The notes beneath the pieces were generated by a model. It did not search any database, was not told the origin of the DNA, and was given only the letters and a program-made list of their open reading frames with translations. This document shows, one piece after another, positions 52,300 to 63,091 of a DNA stretch of 64,000 bases. The position numbers and the translations under genes are program-made. The number at the start of each line of letters is the position of its first letter. Positions within the stretch are counted from its first letter, which is position 1. The DNA comes from Alviniconcha marisindica (taxonomy: Eukaryota; Mollusca; Gastropoda; Provannidae). The stretch lies in NCBI GenBank assembly GCA_018857735.1, contig JABMCL010000767.1, positions 332,001 to 396,000 of the forward strand, given 5' to 3'.

Positions 52300-52444
52300 T
52301 CTAGCGCCACTTGGCAACACAAGGGAAGCAATGCTGCATTGCCGTAAAACTTACAAGTGTGAAAGAGTTAACTCCCATCTTGCTCCGCCGCTTCCGCTTC
52401 AAATTTCAACAGGCAGCAGTCCACAACGTACTGTACTGCGCACT

Positions 52445-53010
52445 GCATGAGTGTGACTGTGTGTAGGTGTGATTGTACGAGTATGACTGAGTGCAAGTGT
52501 GGCTGTACAAGTAGTGACTGCGTGCAAATGTGGCTGTGTGGACATGACAGCATGCCAATGGGGCTGTGTGAATAGGAGTACGAGTAAATGTAAATGTAAG
52601 ACTGAGTGCAGATGTGGCTGAAAGTGTGTGACCGTGTCTGTGAGAGTGGGCAAATGTGGCTGTGAAATAGGAGTGTGACTGTGTCTGTGAGAGTGGGCAA
52701 ATGTGGCTGTGAAATAGGAGTGTGACTGTGTCTGTGAGAGTGGGCAAATGTGGCTGTGAAATAGGAGTGTGACTGTGTATGTAAGAGTGGGCAAATGTGG
52801 CTGTGAAATAGGAGTGTGACTGTGTCTGTGAGAGTGGGCAAATGTGGCTGTGAAATAGGAGTGTGACTGTGTCTGTGAGAGTGGGCAAATGTGGCTGTGA
52901 AATAGGAGTGTGACTGTGTCTGTGAGAGTGGGCAAATGTGGCTGTGAAATAGGAGTGTGACTGTGTCTGTGAGAGTGGGCAAATGTGGCTGTGAAATAGG
53001 AGTGTGACCA
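52445..53010. repeat. ~47-bp minisatellite, about eight copies plus diverged leader
   Basis: A highly homogeneous unit with GAGAGTGGGCAAATGTGGCT and GTGAAATAGGAGTGTGACTG at 52620-53010. The left part (52445-52620) has diverged short units. Confidence 0.95.
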
Positions 53011-53545
53011 TGCATGTGTTGTCATGTGAATGTGTGCAAATGTGGCCGCTGTGTGTATGTACCTGTGTGAATGTGACTGTGTTCAAATGTGGCTGTGGGA
53101 ATGTGACTGCATAAATGTGACCATGTGCAAACGTGACTGTGTGCAAATGTAGCTGTGTGAATGTGATTGTATGCAAATGTGGCTGTGTGCAAATGTAGCT
53201 GTGTGAATATGACTGTACAAATGTGGCTGGGTGAATATGACTGTGTACAAATGTAGCTGTGTGAATATGACTGTGTACAAATGTGGCTGGGTGAACATGA
53301 CTGTGTACAAATGTGGTTGGGTGAACGTGACTGGGTGCAAATGTGGCTGGGTGAACGTGACTGTGTGCAAATGTGGCTGGGTGAACAGGACTGTGTGTGA
53401 ATGTGGCTGGGTGAATGTGACTGTGTGCAAATGTGGCTGGGTGAATGTGACTGTATGCAAATGTGGCTGGGTGAACGTGACTGTGTGCAAATGTAGCTGG
53501 GTGAACATGACTGTGTGCAAATGTGGCTGGGTGAGTGACTAGTAT
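53011..53545. repeat. ~28-bp minisatellite, about eighteen copies
   Basis: The unit contains TGCAAATGTGGCTGGGTGAA with CGTGACTGTG. It is related to the neighbouring 47-bp array by the CAAATGTGGCTG core. Long His/Thr/Ser-rich minus frames (up to 399 codons) run through both arrays and are artefacts. Confidence 0.95.
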
Positions 53546-53686
53546 TGTGCAAACAAGGCTGCGTGAATGCAACTGTGATGCTGTTGCCAAGGAACCAGAC
53601 CACAAGACAGTTGCACTCTATGGAAGAGCAGTGTGTGTGTGTGTGTGTGGAGGGGGGGGGGGGACACACTCTGGGCATTGCTTTCC

Positions 53687-54105
53687 GGCACCTTCCTCCA
53701 AACTATGCCAGATTTAGTTACACCATTGAAGGGGCACTATTTATCCCCACACAGCTGTCCACCGATGCAGTCAGTGCCCTCTGAAAGGTGTGGGTACTAA
53801 TAAGACTGTGGAAGCAACCTAGCGCCCAAGCATGCACGTAAACATGAGGCGCATCCATCCCAGGTAAAAAAAAAAAGAGTTCCATCTCAATTCAAACAAT
53901 TCTGGTTTTATTTCAGCTGGCATAAGCAACATGGTCAGTTATAAAACAAACGTCTGATATAATTTGAGTTGTTTGTAACAAACTTACTACTGTTTGAGCA
54001 CCAACAAAAACTGCTCGTTAGCTGACAGTTTTCTGGACCCTATGGCATAACTAAATACGGCTGTGGTTGAAGGAAGGATGCCGTAAACCAGTGCTTGGAG
54101 TTTGG
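53687..54105 (+). mobile_element. Dispersed ~410-bp element, copy B
   Basis: The partner of 29538-29960 in the same orientation. It keeps CCACCGATGCAGTCAGTGCC, GGGTACTAATAAGACTGTGG, a poly-A run and GTAAACCAGTGCTTGGAGTT. Small indels separate the copies. Family unknown. Confidence 0.7.
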
Positions 54106-54569
54106 GGTGGGTGGGGGTGGGGGGAGGGGGATGTGCAGGCACAGATTGCAGTGATGCATGCACACATATCAAAAACGCAATCAGCCTGACACTGGTCCCC
54201 ATGTAATCACACAGATCTGAATTAAAAACTAGAAGCAAATTCAAACACACTAGCACTGGAATTCTAACAGCTGGATCACAGTTCAAAAGATTCTGTGCTA
54301 ACGATGTAACATGGCACATTTTTGTGTAAAACATTATTTCACATCCACAAAATTCCCATAAAAGCACACTCTTCGCATTGTATGCAAGCAACTAGGAGGA
54401 GTCAGTGTTTGAAAGTTTCCCAACTGACAGCTTACTCCAGTTTTAATGTACAACAGTCTCTTGAAGGAGAAAAGACAAGACAATAAAAGACTGATTTGTT
54501 ATTCTTGTCTTCTCACAGAACAGACTGTCATGTTTGTTACCTACATGTTTTGCCCACATGCACACAGAC

Positions 54570-55420
54570 TGACAACACTCTGATACATATAGAATTAGAT
54601 GTACTGAATGGTGCAATACTGACTGGTGTAGAATTAGATGTACTGAATGGTGCAATACTGACTGGTGTAGAATTAGGTGTACTGAATGGTGCAATACTGA
54701 CTGGTGTAGAATTAGATGTACTGAATGGTGCAATACTCAGACATGTGTAGAATTAGATGTACTGAATGGTGCAACATTCTGACTTGTGTAGAATTAGATG
54801 TACTGAATGGTGCAACACTCTGACTTGTGTAGAATTAGATATACTGAATGGAGCAACAACACTCAGACTTGTGTAGAATTAGATATACTGAATGGTGCAA
54901 CACTCTGACTTGTGTAGAATTAGATGTACTGAATGGTGCAACACTCAGACTTGGTAGAATTAGATGTACTGAATGGTGCAACACTCAGACTTGCATATAA
55001 TTAGATGTACTGAATGGCACAACACTCTGACTTGTGTAGAATTAGATGTACTGAATGGTGCAACACTCTGACTTGTGTAGAATTAGATGTACTGAATGGT
55101 GCAACACTCAGACTTGGTAGAATTAGATGTACTGAATGGTGCAACACTCAGACTTGGTAGAATTAGATGTACTGAATGGTGCAACACTCAGACTTGCTAT
55201 AATTAGATGTACTGAATGGCCAAACCACTTTTTTTTGAACTTGTGTAGAATTAGATGTACTGAATGGTGCAACACTCAGACTTGGTAGAATTAGATGTAC
55301 TGAATGGTGCAACACTCAGACTTGGTAGAATTAGATGTACTGAATGGTGCAACACTCAGACTTGCGTATAATTAGCTGTACTGAATGGCGCAACACTCTG
55401 ACTTGTGTAGAATTAGATGC
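54570..55420. repeat. ~40-bp minisatellite, about twenty copies
   Basis: The unit contains AGAATTAGATGTACTGAATG then GTGCAACACTCAGACTTG. The left five copies carry a variant (ATACTGACTGGTGT), so two subfamilies occupy separate halves. Confidence 0.95.
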
Positions 55421-55575
55421 AATGAATTTTGGGAAAGTTGTGATTATATATGTTCAGGGAAATCCTAATGAGGAAACTACCCTTCCTGTTGTTTCCAGAC
55501 TAACTAGGACACAGGTGCTTGCCTTCTATAGTTTCTTACGCTTAGTTATTCATAACACTAACCATTCAGTATTCA

Positions 55576-55579
<4 letters not shown>

Positions 55580-55636
<57 letters not shown>
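55580..55636. repeat. (CA)n microsatellite
   Basis: A nearly pure CA run of about 28 repeats. Confidence 0.95.
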
Positions 55637-55637
<1 letters not shown>

Positions 55638-55774
55638 ACACACCACTGTCAGATGCCTGAAAATGCATCAAACTGGAACATGTCCTGACACAGGCCTTTG
55701 CAGTTCGTTGGTTTTCTGAATGCTTTCAGGGCTACTGTGATGTGTGCAAGCTGACAATGAAACCTTCATAATCT

Positions 55775-56165
55775 CATCCATGAAGGACAACTGGAAGAGG
55801 TCTTCCATGAAGGACAATCATTCCACACAGCTAGGAAGAGGTCTTCCATGAAGGACAATCATTCCACGCAGCTAGGAAGAGGTCTTCCATGAAGGACAAT
55901 CATTCCACGCAGCTAGGAAGAGGTCTTCCATGAAGGACAATCATTCCACGCAGCTAGGAAGAGGTCTTCCATGAAGGACAATCATTCCACGCAGCTAGGA
56001 AGAGGTCCTCCATGAAGGACAATCATTCCACGCAGCTAGGAAGAGGTCTTCCGTGAAGGACAATCATTCCACGCAGCTAGGAAGAGGTCTTCCATGAAGG
56101 ACAATCATTCCACGCAGCTAGGAAGAGGTCTTCCATGAAGGACAATCATTTCGCACAGCTAGGAA
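55775..56165. repeat. 46-bp minisatellite, about eight copies
   Basis: The unit contains TCTTCCATGAAGGACAATCA then TTCCACGCAGCTAGGAAGAG, nearly identical throughout. Confidence 0.95.
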
Positions 56166-56379
56166 GAAGTATTTGTGTAGTACTTTGGATAAAACTGTTC
56201 TGCAAAAGTTTCTTTACACTGAAATCTGAGTCACGTACTCTGCCAGGAAAGTGTAAAGGCAGGTGGTCTGGGTTAGGGTGTTCATGGACATGTAATCAGG
56301 TATGGCAGGGTGTTTAAAGGTCGTCATTTGGACTGGGATATTTAAAAGTAGGTTGGGGTATTTACAGGTTATTAGTGTA

Positions 56380-57445
56380 GGGTTGGTATGCAGGTAGATG
56401 GGATGTTTAAGGACAGATAGTAAGGGTGGACTGGTCTGTTTAAGGGTAGGTAGGTACAGCAGATTGGGTGTTCAATGGTAAGAGTTGGGGAAGTCTGGGT
56501 GTTAAGGGTAGGTAGTTAGGGCAGACTGGGTGTTATGGGTAGGTAGTTAGGGCAGATTGGGTGTTTAAGGATAGGTAGTTAGGGCAGATTGGGTGTTTAA
56601 GGGTAGGTAGTTAGGGCAGACTGGGTGTTTGCGGGTAGGTCATTAGGATAGACTGGGTGTTACGGGTAGGTAGTTAGGGCAGACTGGGTGTTAAGGGTAG
56701 GTAGTTAGGGCAGACTGGGTGTTTAAGGGTAGGTAGTTAGGGCAGACTGGGTGTTAAGGGTAGGTAGTTAGGGCAGACTGGGTGTTTACAGGTAGGTAGT
56801 TAGGGCAGACTGGGTGTTAAGGGTAGGTAGTTAGGGCAAACTGGGTGTTTAAGGGTAGGTAGTTAGGGCAGACTGGGTGTTTAAGGATAAGTAGTTAGGG
56901 CAGATTGGGTGTTACAGGTAGGTCATTAGGGCAGACTGGGTGTTACAGGTAGGTCATTAGGGCAGACTGGGTGTTACAGGTAGGTCATTAGAGCAGACTG
57001 GGTGTTTAAGGATAGGTAGTTAGGGAAGACTGGGTGTTACAGGCAGGTAGTTAAGGCAGATTGGATGTTTAAGAGTAGGTAGTTAGGGCAGGCTGGGTGT
57101 TTAAGGATAAGTGGTTAGGGCAGACTGGGTGTTTAAAGGTAGGTAGTTAGGGAAGGATGGGTAGTTAGAGCAGACTCAGGTGTTTATGGATAGGTAAAAG
57201 GGTGGACTGGTCTGTTTAAGGGTAGGTAGTTAAGGCAGACTGGGTGTTTAAGGATATGTAATTAGGGCAGACTGGGTGTTTAAGGATATGTAATTAGGGC
57301 AGACTGGGTGTTTAAGAATACGTTGTTAAAGCAGACTGGGTGTTTAAGGGATATGTGGTTAGAGCGGACTGGGGCATTTAAAACTAGTGGTTGGGGCAGA
57401 AATGGGGCATTTTAAAGATGGGTGGTTTAGGACAGACTGGGGTAG
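56380..57445. repeat. ~32-bp minisatellite, about thirty copies
   Basis: The unit contains GGGCAGACTGGGTGTTTAAG then GGTAGGTAGTTA, with alternating short (GTTAAGG) and long (GTTTAAGG) forms. It diverges toward both ends. Confidence 0.95.
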
Positions 57446-58570
57446 TGGTAAAGAACTAGTGGTTTGGGTATACTGGAGAGGGATGCAAGATTCCCAAAGC
57501 TGTGCAGCATAAACTGACAGATATGAGGGAAATAAAACTCATATCGCAATATACTACAGCCATAAACAAATTCAGCTGGCATGAGTCAAGTTCACAGAGT
57601 GAGCAATGATAATTGATATGTAAAACCTCGATGAGTGTCTGTGCATTATTCAAAATTAAACTGTGCATTACACAGTATGTGAAGACGGCCGTGGAGAGTT
57701 TTTCATCAGGCAAGCGAGAGATATTGTTCTGCATACCAATACACACCAAGCTGCATGCATGTTTCTGAAAAGCTCCATGTGCTTGTGTGCATGTGTCAAG
57801 GATTTATCCTCCTTCTCCTCCTCCTGCATTCCTCTTTTTCTCAGCCACAGAGGCAGTCAAAACAAAAAAAAAAAGTTTTAAGTATACCCATTTTTTTCCC
57901 CAGACACAAAAATGTATGTGACTGTTTCCAGTTCCCCAACCACTTGGGCAGCCACATTCTGTCTGCGAAGGTTGGGGTAGTGTGAGCTGTATCTTTGTGC
58001 AGCCAAACAGTGTGGCTGTCAGTGCTTGGGATCATGAACTTGTGAACAGATGTTAATGCATGTGAATGCACACAGGGGCTGTACGAACACTGTAAGAGAG
58101 TCTGCACCGAAAGCTGACTCGGGGAGAAAATTCACTTGCCTGACCAGGCAACTGACCTTTCGTCTGCGCAGCACCTGACTCAGTGTTCAACAAACTGAGC
58201 TGCATCCTTGCTCAGGGCCTGAGAGTTATAATATCAAAATATCTTTCATGTCATCAAAAGGAGATGATCAGTTCATAAAAATACATTAATATCAGTTCCG
58301 CATCATATTACACCTGCCTTTCACGTTACAAACAAGGCATGCACAACCTGCACACCTAAACATGGCACATGTAATCACTTCACTCTCCCCATGCAACAGG
58401 CAGCCTCAGCTGGAATGTTCTGAGACCTACTAGCAGCTTGTGGCAGAAAAAGACTGAGCTAAGAAAAGTGGAACATTTGCTCCCCTGTCACTCATCGGCA
58501 GCCTTGCCCTTCACATGTAAATGCTGCATCTGACTAAGAGCAACATGCAAAACCTTGCTGACTCTTGTGG
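57446..58570. other. No gene or array seen
   Basis: Mixed intergenic DNA. A minus-strand frame at about 57841-58107 contains HTVWLHKDTAHTTPTFADRM, which looks protein-like but matches nothing I know and has no clear splice context. Confidence 0.35.
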
Positions 58571-58579
58571 GGAGATTCA

Positions 58580-58725
58580 CACAGCAACCCTATCCCTGCT
58601 GAGGAATGGGAGCTGTTGGTGCCCCGGGGTTCAGGACTGGTCTCCAGATCTGAACAAGCTAACCAGAAGTGTAACCCTTTCCCTGCTGAGGAATGGGAGC
58701 TGTTGGTGCCCCTGGTTAGGCTCCA
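58580..58725. repeat. Duplicated ~95-bp segment
   Basis: CCCTGCTGAGGAATGGGAGC followed by TGTTGGTGCCCC occurs twice, about 95 bp apart. Open frames across it mirror this duplication. Confidence 0.8.
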
Positions 58726-58841
58726 GAATTCAAGAACAGGAAAATTCAGCCAGGTCATTTGACGTCTTACGGGCCATGCCAAGCATTTCACCAAAGCCAT
58801 AATAATGATTCACATCCTTGCGGCTCTTCTTATACCCCCTT

Positions 58842-58912
58842 CCCCCCATTATCCCCGTCCCTAATAAGTCTTGTGGTTTCTGTGGACGTTAAGCACCAAG
58901 TTGACTTACTTA
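58842..58912. other. Dispersed repeat fragment
   Basis: CTTGTGGTTTCTGTGGACGT then TAAGCACCAAGTTGACTTAC resembles 37618-37665, and both follow a C-rich tract. Likely the end of a dispersed element. Confidence 0.4.
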
Positions 58913-59439
58913 CTACGTGGCCCTTAATGCGCTACACCAGCATGAAAGAGAGGGTATGGAAAAGGATGCCCGGAAACAGTCACGGTCTCTTAACACCATC
59001 TCTTTCATTTCATTTACGCTCATTTCAAAGATGTCCCATATGAGCATGCAAAAAAATCATGTCTGGGAAACAGAATTCTTTACACGGCTCTCAGTTAAAA
59101 TTCCTTGAAAAACAGTCTGTTTTTATACAATTTTGTCATCTTCTTAGTCTTCTTAAACTGGGGTTATGCCACTTTCACTTGTGTGGTACTGATGAGCAAC
59201 ATAACTGTCTGCAACCAGCTCTCCACAAAGTTGTGACATAACATCTCTGATGGAAGACCACCCATCAAGAACATTTTGTCAAGAACCAGTTCTTTACAAA
59301 ACTGAGATAATGTTACACGAGAGCTTTCATATTTTGCTTAGAGTATCTTTGTCACAGTATCTAAGTGTATATGTAATGTTGCAAAATGTCTTGTATGAGA
59401 TGTCACATTGTGACCTTTCTAAGCAGTGGGTAAAAGGCC

Positions 59440-59675
59440 TTAACTAACAATGTGACCTTCCTAAACAATGTGTGAAAGGTCTCTTCTGGCACTGTGATGC
59501 TTGCAAGAACTAAGTGAAGGGTCTCAGCTAACACTGTGACTTTTGCAAGAACTAAGTGAAGGGTCTCAGCTAACACTGTGACTTTTGCAAGAACTAAGTG
59601 AAGGGTCTCATCTAACGCTGTGACTTTTGCAAGAACTAAGTGAAAGGTCTCATCTAATGCTGTCTAAAAAATAAG
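59440..59675. repeat. ~48-bp repeat
   Basis: About four copies of AACTAAGTGAAGGGTCTCAG with CTAACACTGTGACTTTTGCA. Confidence 0.85.
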
Positions 59676-59799
59676 TGAAACATCCTTCTTTGGCAACATT
59701 ATCTTTATGTTGGATGAGTAAATGGTCTCAATGACACTAACCTTTCCAAGCAAACTGTAAATGGTCTCATCTGACATTACTCAGCAAAGTGTGCATGGT

Positions 59800-60065
59800 C
59801 TCATCCAACACTGTGACCATTCTAAGCAACATGTAAAAGGTCTTATCTGACAGAGCTTGACATTGACCATTCTAAGCAACGTGTAAAAAGTCTTATCTGA
59901 CAGAGCTTGACATTGACCATTCTAAGCAACGTGTAAAAGGTCTTATCTGACAGAGCTTGACATTGACCATTCTAAGCAACGTGTAAAAGGTCTTATCTGA
60001 CAGAGCTTGACATTGACCATTCTAAGCAACGTGTAAAAGGTCTTATCTGACAGAGCTTGACATTA
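59800..60065. repeat. ~51-bp repeat, five copies
   Basis: The unit contains GACCATTCTAAGCAACGTGT then AAAAGGTCTTATCTGACAGA, nearly identical copies. It shares GTCTCATCTGACA-type words with the array at 59440, so the two are probably related. Confidence 0.9.
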
Positions 60066-61525
60066 ACTTTGTTTCCCACCCTGTAGGGCAAGTAGCAGAA
60101 AATTCAACTTGCCTGGCATCTTTTTCTCATTACCCACACATTTTGCTACATGCACTTAATAAGACACTAAAAGCAAATTAACAACAAGCCAGCTACATTC
60201 CTATTGTGGAAGTTTTTGTTGTCCACTGTAGCAGTTTCCTGTTTGGTCTCACTTCTACTGCCCCATTGTCTCGTCTATCTGGCTTCACGTCGCTTTCACT
60301 TGCACGGTACCCACAGACTGGTCTGTCCAAATTTACTAACACTGCATTTATTTTACCTCCATTTTTGTCCACTTTTATATCATACTCACTGTGTTATACA
60401 TAATGTCTTTCAGCATCAGAGAGCAGCATGTTTGTCCAATCTTATATGCATCATGCACCAAAATGCCTTTCAGTGACTGTTCACATCCTCAGTCCGAGGA
60501 ACATATGTCAAAACCACACACAAAATGAAGCAAAAATGCCTCTCATTTCAAAAATTATGTACTCAGTCATATAGCTTCTCCAAACTGTGCAGTTGCTCTC
60601 CATTGGATAGACCACTCCACCCTGTCAATCAAAAAGGGCAGAGAAACACATCCCCAGCCAATCAGTGACTGTCTCTTAACGAGGCCAAGTCTGGCAAAAC
60701 TTTTGTTTCTCCACTTATTTGCCCAACCTGGAGGAGGAGCTTAGTGCCAGAGTGAACTGCTACTGTGTCATCTGTTATTACCACATTATGTACATGAGAC
60801 AAATCAACTCCATAACAAAATGATATCCATGTGGACACAAGAGGACAACAAGCCTTAATCATAAAAAATAAAAATAAAATAAAGAAAGAAACCACATGCA
60901 CACACACACACAAAAACACCACCAACAACAAAAATGGCTGCGTAGGTTATGATGTCTCAACAAAACTACACGACTTTCAAAAGATGGGTGCCACCCTTCC
61001 GACTTCAGGTGTCAGGTTTTTTTTTAAAGACAGATCTTTCAAATGATAAAACTTCTTGGATACTGTTTTTTTTAATGAAAAAATGGTCATAACTCATAAA
61101 CTTTCAGGACCAAGCCTTTATTGTGACAGTACTGAAAGAATTCTTTGCTTAATCTTCAGTTTCTTTTTATGACCTCTGAAAACTAGTCGAATGACAATAA
61201 CTGAAAAGGTATGTAAATGAGCCAGCACTATGGAACTATTGCCAGACCTGACTGGGTGCATGTGTCTAGATGATTCCCAAGTGCGCATTTTTTTGGCTGC
61301 TACTGTATTCAAGCATTTTCAGCCAATATTTATGTGACACTAGAGAAAATCAAACCAGTTTGCGACACTGATGTGAAAAAGAGACAGAAAAAAGAAAGAA
61401 AAGGACGGGCAGCTACTGAAACGAACCACCTGCCCGGTCAGACAAGGTCCCCATGAATACGGGCAGCCCCACTGCTGGGTGTGCCTGCCCCGGACAGTCA
61501 GGCAATGCTTAATGCCAAGCCCTGT
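60066..61525. other. No gene or array seen; possible distal poly(A) signal of GRHPR
   Basis: Mostly unremarkable AT-rich DNA. The minus strand has AATAAA at about 61109-61114, about 1.7 kb downstream of the GRHPR stop. It could serve that gene if its 3' UTR spans the array at 61530-62040, but this is not well supported. Confidence 0.3.
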
Positions 61526-61529
61526 TATG

Positions 61530-62040
61530 ACATTTCTGAGCAAAGTGTGTGTGGTCCCATCCAACAGGGCCTGTTTAGACAAAGTGTGTGTGGTCCCATC
61601 CAACACAGGACCTGTTTAGACAAAGTGTGTCTGGTCCCATCCAACACAAGGCCTGTCTAGACAAAGTATGTGTGGTCCAATCCAACACAAGGCCTGTCTA
61701 GACAAAGTGTGCATGGTCCCATCCAACACAGGGCCTGTCTAGACAAAGTGTGTGTGGTCCCATCCAACAGGGCCTGTCTAGACAAAGTGTGCATGGTCCC
61801 ATCCAACACAGGGCCTGTCTAGACAAAGTGTGTGTTGTCCCATCCAACAGGGACCTGTCTAGACAAAGTGTGCATGGTCCCATCCAACACAGGGCCTGTC
61901 TAGACAAAGTGTGTGTTGTCCCATCCAACAGGGACCTGTCTAGACAAAGTGTGCATGGTCCCATCCAACACAGGGACCTGTGCAGACAAAGTGTATGTGG
62001 TCCCATCCAACACAGACCTGTCTAGACAAAGCGAACATCT
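61530..62040. repeat. ~45-bp minisatellite downstream of GRHPR
   Basis: About eleven copies of GACAAAGTGTGCATGGTCCC then ATCCAACACAGGGCCTGTCT, alternating GTGCATGG and GTGTGTGG forms. It lies 3' of the GRHPR stop, so it may be in the 3' UTR or intergenic. Confidence 0.95.
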
Positions 62041-62299
62041 CAGTAGCTGTCCACACTCTCCCTGTTGGTTGTGCTCTGTAACCTCATTCACCGGTAAAGT
62101 AACAACTGTAACAATATGATTATTATGATGCTCTTTGTATTTGATTTGCAATCATGAGATGTTTCCATGGTCCATGTATTGTTGCATTGCATGTCTGGGT
62201 TGCACTGATTGTTCCGGGATGTGTGCATGTTTGCCTGCACTTTGCTGTTGGCATTGGATCGTCTGGTGTGTGCGTGTTTCATGTATTGATTCTGATGTC

Positions 62300-62390
62300 C
62301 ATTCTTGTTTTGAATTGTGAAGTGCTTTGAGCCAGTCTAGTTGGATTAGGTGCTATGTAAGTGTGACATATTATTATTATTAACAAATGG
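62300..62390 (+). mobile_element. SINE/LINE 3' tail
   Basis: GTGAAGTGCTTTGAGCCAGT, then GGTGCTATGTAAGTGTG and an (ATT)n end. This is the widespread animal tail pattern 'GCGCTTTGAGC ... GGCGCTATATAAAT ... (ATT)n' found on CORE-type SINEs and their LINE partners. Confidence 0.6.
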
Positions 62391-62669
62391 ACTACATATT
62401 TAAAACATGGCCTCACCTTGCTACAATGCTAGTATCACAACAAATCCACTCAAATGAGAATTCCTGTGTTGATTTTGGCAACGACACCTAGCCAGGAATG
62501 GAACTAAAAGATGTCCACAAGGACACAGCCTGAAACAACAACACACACGGAAGGTAGGCAAGAAGCTGGACTCAGGGCAGCGCAACTGTTACCAGTCAAT
62601 GTCATGGTGAAAAGCGCTTCAAGCTTACAACAAAGCATACAGGCCACAAAAAAGGCAGCATGGGGGAGT

Positions 62670-62679
62670 GGGAGTGTGT

Positions 62680-62710
<31 letters not shown>

Positions 62711-62716
62711 GGGTAG
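62670..62716. repeat. (GT)n plus poly-G tract
   Basis: A GT run passes directly into about 20 G. Confidence 0.85.
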
Positions 62717-62805
62717 GGTGGCAACAGCAAGGGCTGGGAGGAGAAAGCAGAGACAGAAGCATGCAGAGGTCCAGCACTGGCAAGCAGTAATGAAGGGCCA
62801 GCCCA

Positions 62806-63091
62806 TCAGGCTACCCATCCCATGGGCTTCTCCTTGTTGAAGACGCTGATGATGCACTCGGCGGCGGTCAGTGACATGCTGTTGCGTGAATCCCAGGTGT
62901 TGGAGCCCATGTGGGGCGTGATGACACAGTTGGGCAAAGCCACCAGCGGGTGGTCCTTTGGCAAGGGCTCTGGCTCCGTCACGTCCAGCCCCGCCGCCTT
63001 GATGACGTTGTTCTTGAGGGCCGTGTGCAAGTCATCGTGGTTGATAACACCTCCCCGTCCAGAGTTGACAATGACAGCCGTGTTCTTCATC
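62806..63091 (-). CDS. GRHPR: GRHPR last coding exon
   Basis: It starts after CCTCTGACCAG with G completing Arg. 94 residues follow it to the stop: [60 protein letters not shown] and a short tail. NAD(P)-domain end plus the return helix into the substrate domain. Confidence 0.95.

Noticed and set aside
52406..53605. 399-codon minus-strand open frame rich in His, Thr and Ser
   Set aside because: It runs through two adjacent minisatellites; other frames are equally open and no domain appears.
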